Shown: positions 1 through 10,804, counted from the first letter of the stretch. The stretch is DNA of 40,046 nt from Cylindrodendrum hubeiense (GCA_014621425.1 JAANBB010000374.1:1-40046), one strand, 5' to 3'. Notes: generated by a model from the letters alone, not told the origin. Translations and numbers: made by a program.

Positions 1-485
1 CCAACAGCTCGACGATGAAGATGAGTATGTCCGATGGGCTGCTCTGGAGGTTCTGCAGAAGCAGTCGAGTTTATCCGAATGAAATCCTTATAACTGTAAT
101 CCAACAGCTCGACGATGAAGATAAGGATGTCCAATGGGCCGCCCTGGAGGTCTTGCAGAAGCAGTCAAGTTTGTCCGAGGAGATCCTCATAGTCGTAGTG
201 CAACAGCTAGAATCCAAGATTGCGGGTAACTTGGCAGAAGCAGTACTAAGAAAACATGAGGAAACTTATTCTACTCTCCTCAGCGGTCCTCATATGGGAT
301 TACTATTTAGGGTTTTATTGGGCCGTGCCTTTGAAGAACAATGGAGTTGGTCTGTTGAGGATGATAGGTCCTGCGTTAACATGCCAGATGGTGTCAGAAA
401 TGCCGGTATTGAAAACATGAAAGAGTTCATGGATATGGTGATCAAAGCGCGGCCATCAGGTACTCCACCAACAGCCATAAGTTAG
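1..485 (+). pseudogene. 3' end of a HEAT-repeat (STAND/NLR-type) gene, frameshifted
   Basis: The left edge cuts into a gene whose last part is read here. Three 33-residue HEAT-like units start near positions 2, 102 and 201, with the core QQLDDEDxxVxWAALEVLQK. Unit 2 lies in frame with the C-terminal tail that stops at 483-485. Unit 1 is in a different frame: the first two unit starts are 100 bp apart, the next two 99 bp, because of one extra T near position 91. Read in its own frame, unit 1 runs into TGA at about 91-93. The ~70-residue tail after the repeats (KEHxx-poor, with EEQWSWSVEDD) resembles, from memory, the C-terminal tail of fungal Pfs/NACHT/HEAT proteins. I therefore read it as a broken gene or a recently mutated allele; a sequencing error is the main alternative. 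The upstream part is not visible. Confidence 0.6.
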
Positions 486-2488
486 AATACGAGATGAGGG
501 ATCTAGGAGGACGGGAAATCTAATAGAGTTTTAATATATTTGTTTCCAAAAGGGATCTGGAGAAAGCGACTACCGTATACTTTCTGTTTTGCCACCGAGA
601 CGCTTAAAGTTTTATCGAAGCTTTTATGAAGCGAGGACTGAAAAGCCAGCCCGCCTTTGATCCACCAATTGGAACAGGGGCTTGGATTCCCAGTGCAGCA
701 GAATATCCTGACCACATGTTGTTAGCCAGACAGCACCAATCAGAATGTAGTACGTACCAATTTACGAAGGATAGGGGCTTTAATATATTCACGGGTTCTC
801 CATGCTGTTTCTTTATTCGAGCGAGACGGAAGGGTTTCTCTTTGGGCACTCCACCCCTCTCAGAGGTCTTACCCCAACACTTTAACGGCACTGGACAGCA
901 TTGGGAGCTTAATATCATTATGAATTATTCGAAACGCCATCTCGCGGGCTTCATTCAACTTCCCCACTCCCCAAGAACGAACGATTACGTTGGCAGTCAC
1001 ATAATACTTGGTCTGCAATTTGATATGGCATGGCCAGCTCGAAGTAGGCAATCATTGGCTATCTTCAGCCCCTACCATTGATGCCCTACAGGTCAGAAAT
1101 AAAAACACTGGGGCTTCTTCGGAGGGAATACAGAAGGTTTTTGACTTTCCCTTCTCATTATACAACTTGCAACTCGCAAGCCAGAAGTAGCTTATCATCC
1201 CTGACCACATATCACAACAACGGATGGGAGTGGAATATAAAACATATGCTGATTTCTTGCTAATGGGATGGTTAAAATATAGTCTTGTATAGGGGATTTT
1301 GAAGGCTAGTGAAAGGGCTGTGTAAGTGTGTCACTTGTGACCGAGAGCGCGCGTCGGCTTTTGTATCAATCGTGCGGCACGTTTCAGTTACTTGAATTGT
1401 TTGATCCTTTGGCCCAATAGCTAGGACTTTCCATTTCAAAGTTAGGTATGCCACCATAGCCTTTACGTAGAAAATAGCTCAGTTCAGGAAATATTCTATG
1501 ATTAAATCACTGACCCCGAGCCTGAACCCCATCGTGTGATGAAATATCAAAATAAATCATATATAGCCTTTATTAAGAACTGCCACTTTTATTTCTTCAA
1601 CTATCAGATCAGTTACGTCTAAAATTGGCCCGCCATCAGATTTTTTATCTGAGTTTCACTCTGTGATATGTTGGGTGGATTTGGCGGGTTGGCAGGAATT
1701 GGCACGTGAGCTGTTGCCAGTACAGTCTTCAATTTTCATTATCTTGCCCCGTTCTTTTAGTATTCATATTTCTCGGGACATGATCACATAAACCTAGCAT
1801 TCAGATTGCCCATCGCTTGCTTGGTTGTTGTGTGGTTGCATCCCGATACACAGATTCTGTGTGTCTCAGAGACCACGACACAGGGCTGCTTTTGGGTTGG
1901 TGGGTGTAGCTATTATTGGCCTGTTCGCATTCAGGCTCATCTCAATACGACGCTTATTTTACCTATGTCACCGCCATTATTAGCTGAGAATGACCGCTGC
2001 TGCCTATCTAGTACTGGCTCCCCATTTGGCACAATAGCCAGTTATTGGCGGTTCCCCCTCTTTTGCGCGGGATGGTCACACCACCTCAACGAGTCGGTCA
2101 AAAAAGCCTCAACGCTCACCAGAGAAGAACCCCTCTATTCTGACTCGCTCCGGGACCCCCAAAATGGGCATCCGCGTTGACAAACCAAGTCAGGCGGAGC
2201 ATTGGGGGTGATGATGGAAACCGGGGATGTCTAACCTATTGGGGAAATACTCGGACTTCGCATACTGCGCTAAGAACTTGCACTTTGCAACCCGATTGGG
2301 TGAACGGCATGGCGATTATGTATTTATGCGGTGCCGCCGTGATATATGATCGAGACGATTTTAATTTTATCATTATCTATTTGGCATTCGAATCGTTGCT
2401 ACCGGTTGGCCCGAAGCAGTATTTCAGACGCGTTCTTTGCACGATTTTCTACCACCAGGAGGCTTCATTCAAGAGCATTTACTTCGAC
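486..2488. other. Gene-poor stretch upstream of the alpha-galactosidase
   Basis: I recognise no protein domain on either strand in these 2.0 kb. The longest open frames (626-1081 and 2177-2611 on +) have atypical composition and no motif. The first part is moderately AT-rich. The last several hundred bases must include the alpha-galactosidase promoter; AAACCGG occurs at 2218-2224, directly followed by GGGA, so CCGGGG at 2221-2226 fits the CreA consensus SYGGRG. A 44-bp sequence shared with 12.0 kb lies at 1795-1838. Confidence 0.5.
1795..1838 (+). repeat. Diverged dispersed repeat, copy 1
   Basis: These 44 bp match 12001-12044 at 38 positions without gaps, starting with an identical TAGCATTCAGATTG. 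Four of the six differences are transitions. Weaker similarity may run on for another ~100 bp. It looks like a remnant of an old repeat family; no terminal repeats or coding sequence are left to name it. Confidence 0.5.
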
Positions 2489-4819
2489 ATGACGAAATCC
2501 CAGACCCTCCCAATTGGGGGAGCAGGCTCCAAGCACAAGGGTAAGCTCATCGCGGCTTTAACATGTTGCAACGCTCTTCAAATTGGCCGCCTTGTGACTA
2601 ATCAACGTTGATATGTAGCTGTTGTTGTCGACGGCCTCTCCTTCGCTCTGAACGGAGACAATTCCTCGTACAGATTTCATGTTGAGGAAGGGACGGGAGA
2701 CCTTGTCTCGGATCATTTTGGAGGCCCTGTGACAGAAAACCCAGCCATTCCATCTCTCCCTCTCGATGGAGGCTGGTCCACACAGGCTGACAATAAACGC
2801 GAGTTTCCCGACGTTGGCAGGGGAGACTTCCGCTCCCCGGCGGTACTCATCAAGCAGTCTGAGGGACATACCGTCAGCGACTTCAAGTACCAGTCCCACA
2901 CTATTATAGAGGGCAAGCCCAGCCTGGCGGGTCTCCCTTCAACATTCGGCAGCGAAGATGAAGTCACCACGCTTGTCATACACCTGTACGACAGCTACAG
3001 CTCAGTTGCAGCGGACTTGACATACTCCGTCTTCCGCAAGTACGACGCGATTACTCGCAGTGTTAAAATTACGAACAAAGGAAGTGAGCGGATCTCCGTT
3101 GAGAGACTCGCCAGCTTCAGTATCGACTTGCCGTGTAGCGAGTACGAAATGATCGAGCTTCATGGCGAATGGGCGCGAGAAGCTCAAAGAATCCGTCGCA
3201 AAATCGACTACGGAACGCAAGGGTGAGTTTGAACGGCCCGCGGAAGTGAATATTGCCAGACTAACTCCCCACATAGTTTTGGAAGCAACACCGGCTACAG
3301 TTCTCATTGCCATAACCCATTTGTATCCATCGTCTCACCAAGTACGACGGAATCTCAGGGCGAAGCCTGGGGCTTTTCTCTTGTTTACACCGGCTCCTTC
3401 ACCGTCGAGGTCGAGAAGAGCCCGAAGGGACTTACTCGTGCTTTGGTCGGCATGAACTCGAGCAACCTCTCGTGGCCCCTGGGTCCCGGAGAATCCTTGA
3501 CATCTCCGGAGTGTGTTTCCGTATTCTCAAACACCGGTATTGGCGCCATGTCCCGCAAATTCCACCGCGTCTTCCGCCACCACCTCATCAAAAGCAAGTT
3601 CGTCGAGAAGACACGTCCCATCTTACTCAACAGCTGGGAGGGCCTTTACTTCGATTTCGACGACAGCGTCATTTACAAGCTTGCTCAGGAGACGGCAAAC
3701 CTCGGCGCCGAGCTCTTTGTGCTAGACGATGGATGGTTCGGCGTAAAGCACCCCCGCGTCGACGACAAAGCGGGACTCGGCGACTGGCAGGTGAACCCGC
3801 AGCGATTCCCCACCGGGTTGCAGACGCTTGCGGAGAAGATTACGGAGCTTCAGCCCGCAAATTCGACAAAGAAGCTGCAGTTTGGACTTTGGCTCGAGCC
3901 TGAGATGGTCAACGCAAAGTCTGAATTATACGAAAAACATCCTGACTGGGTGTTGCACGCCGGGAATTACCCTCGCACTGAAACGCGCAACCAGCTGGTC
4001 CTGAATGTGGGACTTCCAGAGGTGCAGGATTTCATCATCGAATCAGTATCCAACATTCTCAAGAGCGCGCCAGTCACCTACGTCAAGTGGGACAACAACC
4101 GAGGCGTTCACGAGAGTGCCGCCCCGGGCAGTTACCACACCTACATGCTCGGACTATACCGAGTATTGGATGTGCTGACAACCAACTTCCCTGACGTGCT
4201 CTGGGAAGGCTGTGCTTCTGGTGGTGGTCGGTTTGATGCTGGTATCCTCCAATACTTCCCACAGATATGGACGTCGGACAACAACGATGCCCTCGACCGC
4301 ATCACTATTCAGTTTGGTACCTCACTGGTTTACCCGCCATCAACCATGGGTGCGCACGTATCCGCTGTGCCGAACGACATTACTGAGCGAACCACTTCAA
4401 TTCAATTCCGAGCCCATGTTGCCATGATGGGAGGCTCTTTCGGCCTGGAGCTTAACCCCGACAAGATCCCTGATGAGGACAGGAAGCAACTCCCAGCCCT
4501 CATTGCTCTTGCAGAGAAGATCAACCCGATTGTCATTCGAGGAGACATGTGGCGGTTGAACCTCCCGGGCGAGTCCAACTTCCCAGCGGCTCTCTTCATC
4601 TCCGATAGTGGCAGCGAGGCCGTTCTGTTCGCCTTCCAGGTCAGGGAGACTACAGTCCACAGCTATCCCTTGATTCGACTCCAAGGCTTAGACCCGGCTG
4701 CATTTTATAAGTTGGACGACGACAAGACGTATTCAGGAGCCACACTTATGAACGGCGGTATTCAGTTTCCGTTCAAGGGCGACTATGACAGCAAGGTGGT
4801 GCTCCTCCAGAGGCTATAA
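2489..4819 (+). CDS. aglC: Alpha-galactosidase, glycoside hydrolase family 36 (AglC-type)
   Basis: Releases terminal alpha-1,6-galactose from melibiose and raffinose-type oligosaccharides (known for the family). The model has three exons, 2489-2540, 2619-3222 and 3277-4819, with introns of 78 and 54 nt having CTAAT and CTAAC branch points, giving 732 residues, normal for fungal GH36. The N-terminal beta-sandwich starts at about residue 18 ([13 protein letters not shown]). The block [15 protein letters not shown] follows the second junction, which confirms that splice. The catalytic barrel carries LDDGWFG, the nucleophile Asp491 in VKWDNNRG and the acid/base Asp553 in [11 protein letters not shown]. 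The chosen start gives a 17-residue polar exon 1 and no signal peptide, unlike secreted fungal AglC proteins, so the enzyme may be cytosolic; a missed upstream exon is the alternative. It is convergent with the Zn2Cys6 regulator, 243 bp apart. Confidence 0.92.
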
Positions 4820-5062
4820 ACGGTTAAGGCGGCGTCCTTGGGTCATGAAGATTGATGAATCGAATTTGATAGATACTAGTTCAGCAGTAGTACAGATGAC
4901 GGCCAATGCTTCTCATAGAAGGGTAAGCTCAGCCACGATATAAAATACAGGGAGAATCCTATTCATTCATTTCTTAAATTCATGCATATTTCCCTTCTGC
5001 TATAATTCCGGTTACAAACACGGAGCAGTGAGATTCAGCTCTAGGCAATATGGTAACAAGAT

Positions 5063-7001
5063 TTATGCGTCCTCGAGGTTTAGGTATTCACAAAAGGAAG
5101 GAATATATGGGGCAGTTGGCTCCATGCATCCCGCATTGTCCAGAAATTCCCAGCTTATTTTATCTGTGGTGTCTGTCAGTACTGAGAGGTCCTCCAGTAG
5201 ACGCCAATCCTGCTGCTCAGCGGCAGCATGGTTGTTGGACCCATGCAGGTCGATATGGGCAGCTGGGTCGACATGGCATAGAATATGCTCGGAATGCTTC
5301 AACAGCTTCGGCAGAAGAAAAGACTCGCCGCCACGAATCCTCGATAGGGACTTTACGATGGCGCTCAGCAAGTCTCTGGGGCCAATGTCGAGCGACGAGA
5401 AGCTCCGGCCTTGTAACTGAGCTGTATCAGCAAGACCAGTGCCGATGTCGAAGAGTTTTTGTTCCTATTTCTTGGTTAGAAATGGATCGAGTGACACATG
5501 ATGATATATTGCATTCTTCAACTCACCATTCCAATCCCATGGCAGTCCATAGATACTTGGCCGACGGAATAGAGGCCTGCCATGACCATGGTGCCGGCAT
5601 CGATTGGAAGGCCGAGTGGCAAATGTATCTCCCGGCTATGTTCCATAGACGGTTTCGTACCAAAGGCCAATCGCCACATGGAGACACGGAGCCATTGTTG
5701 TGTGATAAGGGTGTCGAATCTTTGGCTTTCAATGAAGGAGTTGTCCACTTGCATGGTGCAGAGCTTTGTGTTAATTTTGTTCTGTAGGGAAACTTCCTCG
5801 GACTGATACTCGTCGTCTTGGCGATCCCAGTCGTAAAGCGAGCATGGCAGCACATCAAAAACACGGATGTGATTTAAGAAGTCATGCATGACTGTTGGGC
5901 AGTCGGAGTCGACGACGCGCGGCTTCGGGACGCGAGTCCGCAACATGACGGGTCGACGATGCTGCAAAGAAAATGTCCTGGATGCACTGTCAGAAAACAC
6001 CATGCTCGAATGGGCAGGATAAATGCAGCTTACCTCTCTGTCACAAAGAGCAGCCAGAAGATGCGGCGTCTTGTCTCGCGTTCTCGTTCGCAGAGGTCGA
6101 GGTAACCAGCTTCGCAGGTAAGGTTGAGAGCCTGGGCAAGACTTATGGCTTGGTTTAAATAGAAGCCCGAGCGGCGGTTGTTGTTGAGATTTCCGTGTCC
6201 AGTGCCGATGAAATATGAACTCAAGACCGAGTCCAGGGTGTAGTCGTCGATGGGGTTGAATTGACGGATCAAGTTCTCTGCAATACCGAGCAGCAAGCCC
6301 TCGGTGAGTGGAGGCTCTTTGGGGATATCGGCACCGGGCCCTTCCCCACTACTGTTCTTTTCATAGTCCAACTTCAGCTGCGTGCGAGTTGCCGCGCATA
6401 TGGCGACGATGAGCGTATACCTTGGAGGCGGCAGCTCGTTCAGGCGGGCGGCATCGGCTAGGATCTCATCGCCGTCAATCACGGGCATTATCGGGAAGAT
6501 GTGTTTTAAGAAAACCTTGATGTGAGCAACTAGGGACAGGCACAGCTGCCGACTCTCGGCGGCCAGGTCGGGCTGCAGGCAGTCTAAGAAGGAAACGGAC
6601 TGGGTAAGCGAGGCTTGTTGGGGCACGACATCTTCGGTCTCGGTGCTTGTTGCGGGGGATATGCCATAGTGGGCGGTGTCGGCGTGAGGCGGCTCGTGGT
6701 TGCGGATGGTGTGGTTACCGACGGTATGGCCACCAGTTGCATTGCCGCCGGCCTGCGGGGGCAGGTTCACCGTGGTGACCTGGAAGTAGTTCTTATCCAG
6801 CTCGGTCTGGCCCTGCTTGAGCTGCGACAGGCGGCGGCCGATGCCTCGCCGGCGGCCCTTGCGGCGGATCACATGCAAGTACTGGCAGCGCAGCGACGCG
6901 GCGACGCAGAGTTTGCAGGGCGAGCCACGGTCGCACTTGAGCTTGCGGCAGCGGCAGTTGTCACAGGCCTGCTGGGGTTGTTGCACTGGGTCGCCTGGCA
7001 T
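5063..7001 (-). CDS. Zn2Cys6 transcription factor, probable regulator of the sugar cluster
   Basis: DNA-binding transcriptional regulator of the fungal binuclear-cluster family. Three exons on the minus strand, 7001-6034, 5977-5527 and 5464-5063, give 606 residues; introns are 56 and 62 nt with CTGAC and CTAAC branch points. Residues ~12-40 hold C-X2-C-X6-C-X5-C-X2-C-X6-C (CDNCRCRKLKC...), followed by a basic linker (RRKGRRRGIGRR). The middle homology region contains SGFYLNQAISLAQALNL and RRRIFWLLFVTER, continued across the first junction by TFSLQHRRPVML; that continuity decided the acceptor. The gene is convergent with the alpha-galactosidase and divergent from a sugar permease, typical for a pathway-specific regulator. 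Its regulated sugar is inferred from the neighbours only. I do not assign it to a named regulator. Confidence 0.9.
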
Positions 7002-7652
7002 GGCGACGGGCGGCGGGTTGCAGATGGAGGTGAAGGTGGAGATGACGCCGAGAGGGAGCCGGCGTCGACGGTTTTAGGGTTACAGCATGAGGTGTTGGCC
7101 TTGGGTCACGGACGAAGCGCACAGCGGCTAAAACGACCAATACGGATAGCCTTTCCGCTAAGCTGGTTCAGGTCGACGCGGTGCGTTGGAGGCGAAATCT
7201 GCGAGTCAATTCGCAGTGTCTACGCTGTCACGGCCGCGATGGAGGCGAGCGAGACGGGCCAGACGACGCATCCCGAGCTGTCTTGTTCTCGAGACGGCAG
7301 GCCGGGGACAGAGATGGCAGGCCGGCAACGGAGCTGGCGATAAGCCAATTCGGTGGGACAGGCCGCATGAACCATGTCCAAGTACGACTCGACGCCTGTA
7401 ATCGGGGCCTTGGAGGCTGGTCATTTCCCGTGTCGCAGGACGCATTGCGAGCACCAATCAAAGCAGCAACGGCTGGTGGTTTCGGCGCATCAGCTGTGAG
7501 TCTGTGGGTGGGTGGCATGAGAGCCTCGCACGGGAGGTCTGAGCACATCTTCTAGCTTGAGTGTCGACGCTTAGCACGATTCACTCGTGCGACCCAGCCA
7601 GGTCGCGGCTCAGTCCGGGCCTGGAAATGCCGGCCCAAGGGAGCACACCAAG

Positions 7653-7760
7653 AGAGGCCAGGCCGAGTAGGTGGTACGTAAGGTCAGGCCAAGTAGCACC
7701 ACGCAAGGCCACGCCAGGTAGGTTCTACACAAGGCCGCGCCAACAAGTCAGGTCACGCCA
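7653..7760 (+). repeat. Imperfect ~25-bp tandem repeats
   Basis: About four degenerate units, each starting AAGGYCRSGCCA or close to it and followed by AGTAGS or a similar core (for example AAGGTCAGGCCAAGTAG and AAGGCCACGCCAGGTAG). Units are not identical, so this is an old or selected array rather than a fresh minisatellite. Confidence 0.5.
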
Positions 7761-7803
7761 GGCCTGTGCCTCTCCCACTGCCCGCGCCGTCCGGCCCCAG
7801 AGC

Positions 7804-7834
7804 CAAACCGGACTGACGCCCAAACCGGACTGAC
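7804..7834 (+). promoter_or_regulatory. Direct repeat CAAACCGGACTGAC x2, candidate operator
   Basis: The 14-mer CAAACCGGACTGAC occurs at 7804-7817 and again, identical, at 7821-7834, a 17-bp period. Each copy contains a CGG triplet, the half-site type bound by Zn2Cys6 proteins. AAACCGG also occurs upstream of the alpha-galactosidase (2218-2224). Binding by the adjacent regulator is inference. Confidence 0.4.
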
Positions 7835-8035
7835 TCCAGCCTCCCAACTACCGGGCCATATTTCGGAGTGGTGCTCGGAGCCTGCGTCGGGCCCAACCCA
7901 AAGGAGTAATGTTCGGACTTCAACCAGCCCAATCACTCTCTCTCCTGCACCCCCCGCACTTCCCCACGATGATAGACGTCACGCCACCCCACGGGGAACG
8001 ATGCGCTTTGAGCTTCTGAGGGCACCCTACACGAC

Positions 8036-8043
8036 TATATAAG
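8036..8043 (+). promoter_or_regulatory. TATA box of the sugar permease
   Basis: TATATAAG lies 96 bp before the chosen ATG at 8132. A transcription start about 30 bp downstream would leave the in-frame ATG at 8078 almost no leader, which favours 8132 as start codon. Confidence 0.55.
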
Positions 8044-8131
8044 ACCCAGGGCTGGGCATGGACTGCAATAGAATCCGTTGATAACTCCCATCGAGCATTC
8101 ACTCTTCTCTCTCTCTCTCATTCCACCAGGA

Positions 8132-9769
8132 ATGACCAAAGCAACCGACATGGAAAAGTCAGCCTCCGCCGTCCACTCTGAAGGCCATGGCCTTGAGCCG
8201 GACCTGAAGAACGAAGCCATGCAGGCCACCACCGAACAGGCCAAACAGGGTTCCGAGGATGAACACAACTTGGCGCCTCTCGAAGCTATTCGCAAATACC
8301 CCCGCACCATTTTCTGGTGCCTCGTCATCTCCATGTGCGTTGTCATGGAAGGCTACGATACCAATCTGCTCGGCAACTTCTATGCCTACCCCGGATTTGC
8401 CAAGAAATACGGCCACTACAATGCCGCCACCGATAACTACCAACTTACAGCCGCGTGGCAGGCCGGCCTGAGCAACTCCTCGTCCGTCGGCTCCTTCTTC
8501 GGCACTCTGCTGAACGGCTACCTCGTCGCGAAATTCGGCCACGTTCGCGTGCTGCTCGGCTCCCTGGTTACCCTGAGCGCCTTCATCTTCGTCGTCTTCT
8601 TCGCCCCCAGCATCGAGGTTCTGGTCGTTGGCGAGATCCTGTGCGGTCTGCCCTGGGGTATCTTTGCCACCACCGCCCCCGCCTACGCCTCCGAGGTGCT
8701 GCCCATGTCGCTGCGAGTTTACTTGACCAGCTGGACCAACATGTGCTTCATCATCGGCCAGCTCATCTCGGCCGGAATCATGGCCGGCCTGGTCAGCAAC
8801 ACCACTCAGTGGTCGTACCGAATCCCCTTTGCCATCCAGTGGGTTTGGCCCGTCATCCTGATTCCCATCATCTGGTTTGCGCCTGATACGCCCTGGCATC
8901 TGGTTCGCCAAGGCCATCATGATGATGCCGAGAAGTCTTTGAGGACTCTTCGACCCAAGGCTACCGATGCCGAGATCCAGCAGGCATTGGGCTTGATCAT
9001 CTACACCAACAACCTCGAGCAACAGCTGGAAGTTGGTACCTCGTACTGGGACTGCTTCAAGGGCTTTGAGCTGCGCCGTACCGAGATCGCCTGTGTTGTC
9101 TTCGCCGGTCAGGTCCTGTCGGGTCTTAACTTTGCCTACAACTCCACCTACTTCTTCCAGCAGGTCGGCCTCAACTCGGATCAGACCTATCGCCTGAACG
9201 TCGGCGGAAACGGCATGGCGCTCTTTGCGACCATTGTGTCGTGGCTTCTCGTCATGCCCTACGTCGGCCGCCGCACCGCCTATCTCTGGGGTATGGCCGC
9301 CATGTTCGTCGTCTTGTATCTTATCGGAGGCCTCAACGCGCGCACCGAAGACGACAACATCGGCATGGCTCAGGCGGTCCTGACGCTGGTTTGGACCTTT
9401 ATCTTCCAGCTTTCTGCCGGTCAGTTGGGATGGGCTCTTCCTGCTGAGATCGGATCGACAAGACTCCGACAGAAGACAATCTGCCTGGCACGTAACGCCT
9501 ACGCCATTGTTTCGATCATTGCTTCAGTCCTCCAGCCGTACTTCATGAACCCCACCAAGTGGAACCTGAAGGGCTACACCGGCTTTGTCTGGGGCAGCAC
9601 CTCGCTTCTCATGTTCGTCTGGGCCTACTTCCGCCTTCCGGAAACCAAGGACCGCACTTTCGAGGAGATCGACTTGCTCTTTGCCAAGCGCGTCCCCGCT
9701 CGTCTGTTCAGCAGCTATAAAATCGAGGCCTTTGAGGAGGATTCCGCCGATTCAAAGACTGAGGTCTAG
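8132..9769 (+). CDS. MFS sugar transporter, alpha-glucoside/maltose-permease type
   Basis: Proton-coupled uptake of oligosaccharides across the plasma membrane (family knowledge). The single-exon frame from ATG 8132 codes for 545 residues; in-frame ATGs also exist at 8078 and 8150. After a ~60-residue polar N-terminus come about twelve hydrophobic segments in two halves of six. Sugar-porter marks are visible: GYDTNLLGNF in helix 1, a PAYASEVLP motif after helix 6, LVRQG and DDAEKSLRTLR in the central loop, a GTSYWDCFKGFELRRTEIAC block typical of the alpha-glucoside permease clade, and FRLPETKDRTFEEIDLLF after helix 12. It is divergent from the Zn2Cys6 gene, so co-regulation with the alpha-galactosidase is likely. 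Substrate is inferred: maltose-like or melibiose/raffinose-like sugars both remain possible. Confidence 0.93.
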   Translation: MTKATDMEKSASAVHSEGHGLEPDLKNEAMQATTEQAKQGSEDEHNLAPLEAIRKYPRTIFWCLVISMCVVMEGYDTNLLGNFYAYPGFAKKYGHYNAATDNYQLTAAWQAGLSNSSSVGSFFGTLLNGYLVAKFGHVRVLLGSLVTLSAFIFVVFFAPSIEVLVVGEILCGLPWGIFATTAPAYASEVLPMSLRVYLTSWTNMCFIIGQLISAGIMAGLVSNTTQWSYRIPFAIQWVWPVILIPIIWFAPDTPWHLVRQGHHDDAEKSLRTLRPKATDAEIQQALGLIIYTNNLEQQLEVGTSYWDCFKGFELRRTEIACVVFAGQVLSGLNFAYNSTYFFQQVGLNSDQTYRLNVGGNGMALFATIVSWLLVMPYVGRRTAYLWGMAAMFVVLYLIGGLNARTEDDNIGMAQAVLTLVWTFIFQLSAGQLGWALPAEIGSTRLRQKTICLARNAYAIVSIIASVLQPYFMNPTKWNLKGYTGFVWGSTSLLMFVWAYFRLPETKDRTFEEIDLLFAKRVPARLFSSYKIEAFEEDSADSKTEV

Positions 9770-9996
9770 ATTATGCATCTAACTCTAGTTTACAATTCCT
9801 TCTTACATAGAAAATAAAAGGAATTAATCTTGCCCGGCCTCCCTTGATTCCAACATGTGACTTCATTGCATTCGCTATTGTGACAGATATTTTCCCGATC
9901 CCTGCACGGTCCTAAACGTAGAGTCCACCATGGAAATGCTGCGAGCGCCAGAATGCCGGGCACACGAAAGGTCTGCGATACGTAGCTTTCGCAGGG

Positions 9997-10130
9997 GCCG
10001 GCAATCACATGCTAAAGCTATTGCCTTCTCGCTGCGAATGCGAAACTACTATAAAGCCTGCATCAGTCACCGCAGTCGCCGCCGGTCACATGCCAAAGTT
10101 GCTGTTTTCTAGCTGCAAGCGCGGAGCTAC
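9997..10130 (+). repeat. Diverged ~50-bp direct repeat
   Basis: The stretch 9997-10049 (core TCACATGCTAAAGCTATTG) is repeated at 10081-10130 (TCACATGCCAAAGTTGCTG), with both copies ending in CTAC. Differences are largely transitions, such as C/T and A/G. Confidence 0.55.
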
Positions 10131-10632
10131 GAGGAGTTGCGGGAAGTAAATCTATCCAGGTACCAGTGATAAGATTGCCGATAGAGGGGTGCAAATAACA
10201 GCTTACAGCCCCGAATAATAGAAGGGCAGAGATCAATAGGAGTCACCAAATCACCCCTACGATTGATCAGCTGTCGAGTAGCCAGTTTGGTCTCTTCACT
10301 CCCTAGTCGTATACTGTGTCATAATGAAGGGTTCTGATCCAACTCTCCATCGCAGGATGTTGGGACAAAATGAGCGGGATGGGTAGTACGGATCTAGAAT
10401 GCAGCTGCCAAAGCAAAGAACAGTGCTTCAAACACTAGACACACACTCTTACTTGCGGCAGTATAACTAGCCACAAGGTTACCGAGTGGTCATGGAATAG
10501 TCGGCGATTCTAGAGATGGGCAAGAACTACCATGGCTGCTGGTCTGTCCAAGAAGAATGACATTATCATGCATGCCCTACCCTATATCCGGGTAGCTGGC
10601 ACACTCCCACTTTGGGAACACGTGACAAGTCG

Positions 10633-10804
10633 GACGCGTCAAATCCACAATGAAGTGAATCTCCAGGGAGCAATCGAGGCACGCTCTTCAGACACAATCG
10701 CGAAAAGCTGCACGGAGATGTACAAGTCATGAGACAGGACAAGGCAACGTGAAGTCTGAATCCAAGCAGACCAGCTTGACGCGTTACCCGAGTCGGTGAC
10801 GCGT
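10633..10804 (+). promoter_or_regulatory. Three GACGCGT boxes (MluI cell-cycle-box-like)
   Basis: GACGCGT occurs at 10633-10639, 10778-10784 and 10798-10804. ACGCGT is the MCB element bound by Mbp1/Swi6-type factors in ascomycetes. No gene is recognisable downstream, so a function is not established. Confidence 0.3.

Larger units (their letters stand above)
7002..8131. promoter_or_regulatory. Bidirectional promoter between regulator and sugar permease
   Basis: A 1.1-kb GC-rich divergent intergenic region. No gene is evident, although GC-richness keeps several frames open (for example 6615-7343 on +, which is antisense to the regulator's start). It contains an imperfect repeat array at 7653-7760, a paired CCGG-containing direct repeat at 7804-7834, a TATA box at 8036-8043 and a CT-rich tract at about 8098-8125 just before the permease start, a common feature of well-expressed filamentous fungal genes. 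Confidence 0.65.

Noticed and set aside
626..1081. 151-residue frame as a gene
   Set aside because: No recognisable domain, an opposite-strand frame of similar length overlaps it, and no promoter or intron signals were seen.
6615..7343. 242-residue plus-strand frame over the regulator's 5' end
   Set aside because: It is the reverse of the zinc-cluster exon and promoter, GC-rich, without a domain.
8159..9022. 287-residue open frame antisense to the sugar transporter
   Set aside because: Gly/Asp/Glu-rich low-complexity composition typical of the reverse of a GC-rich membrane-protein gene; no motif, and the sense frame is clearly coding.
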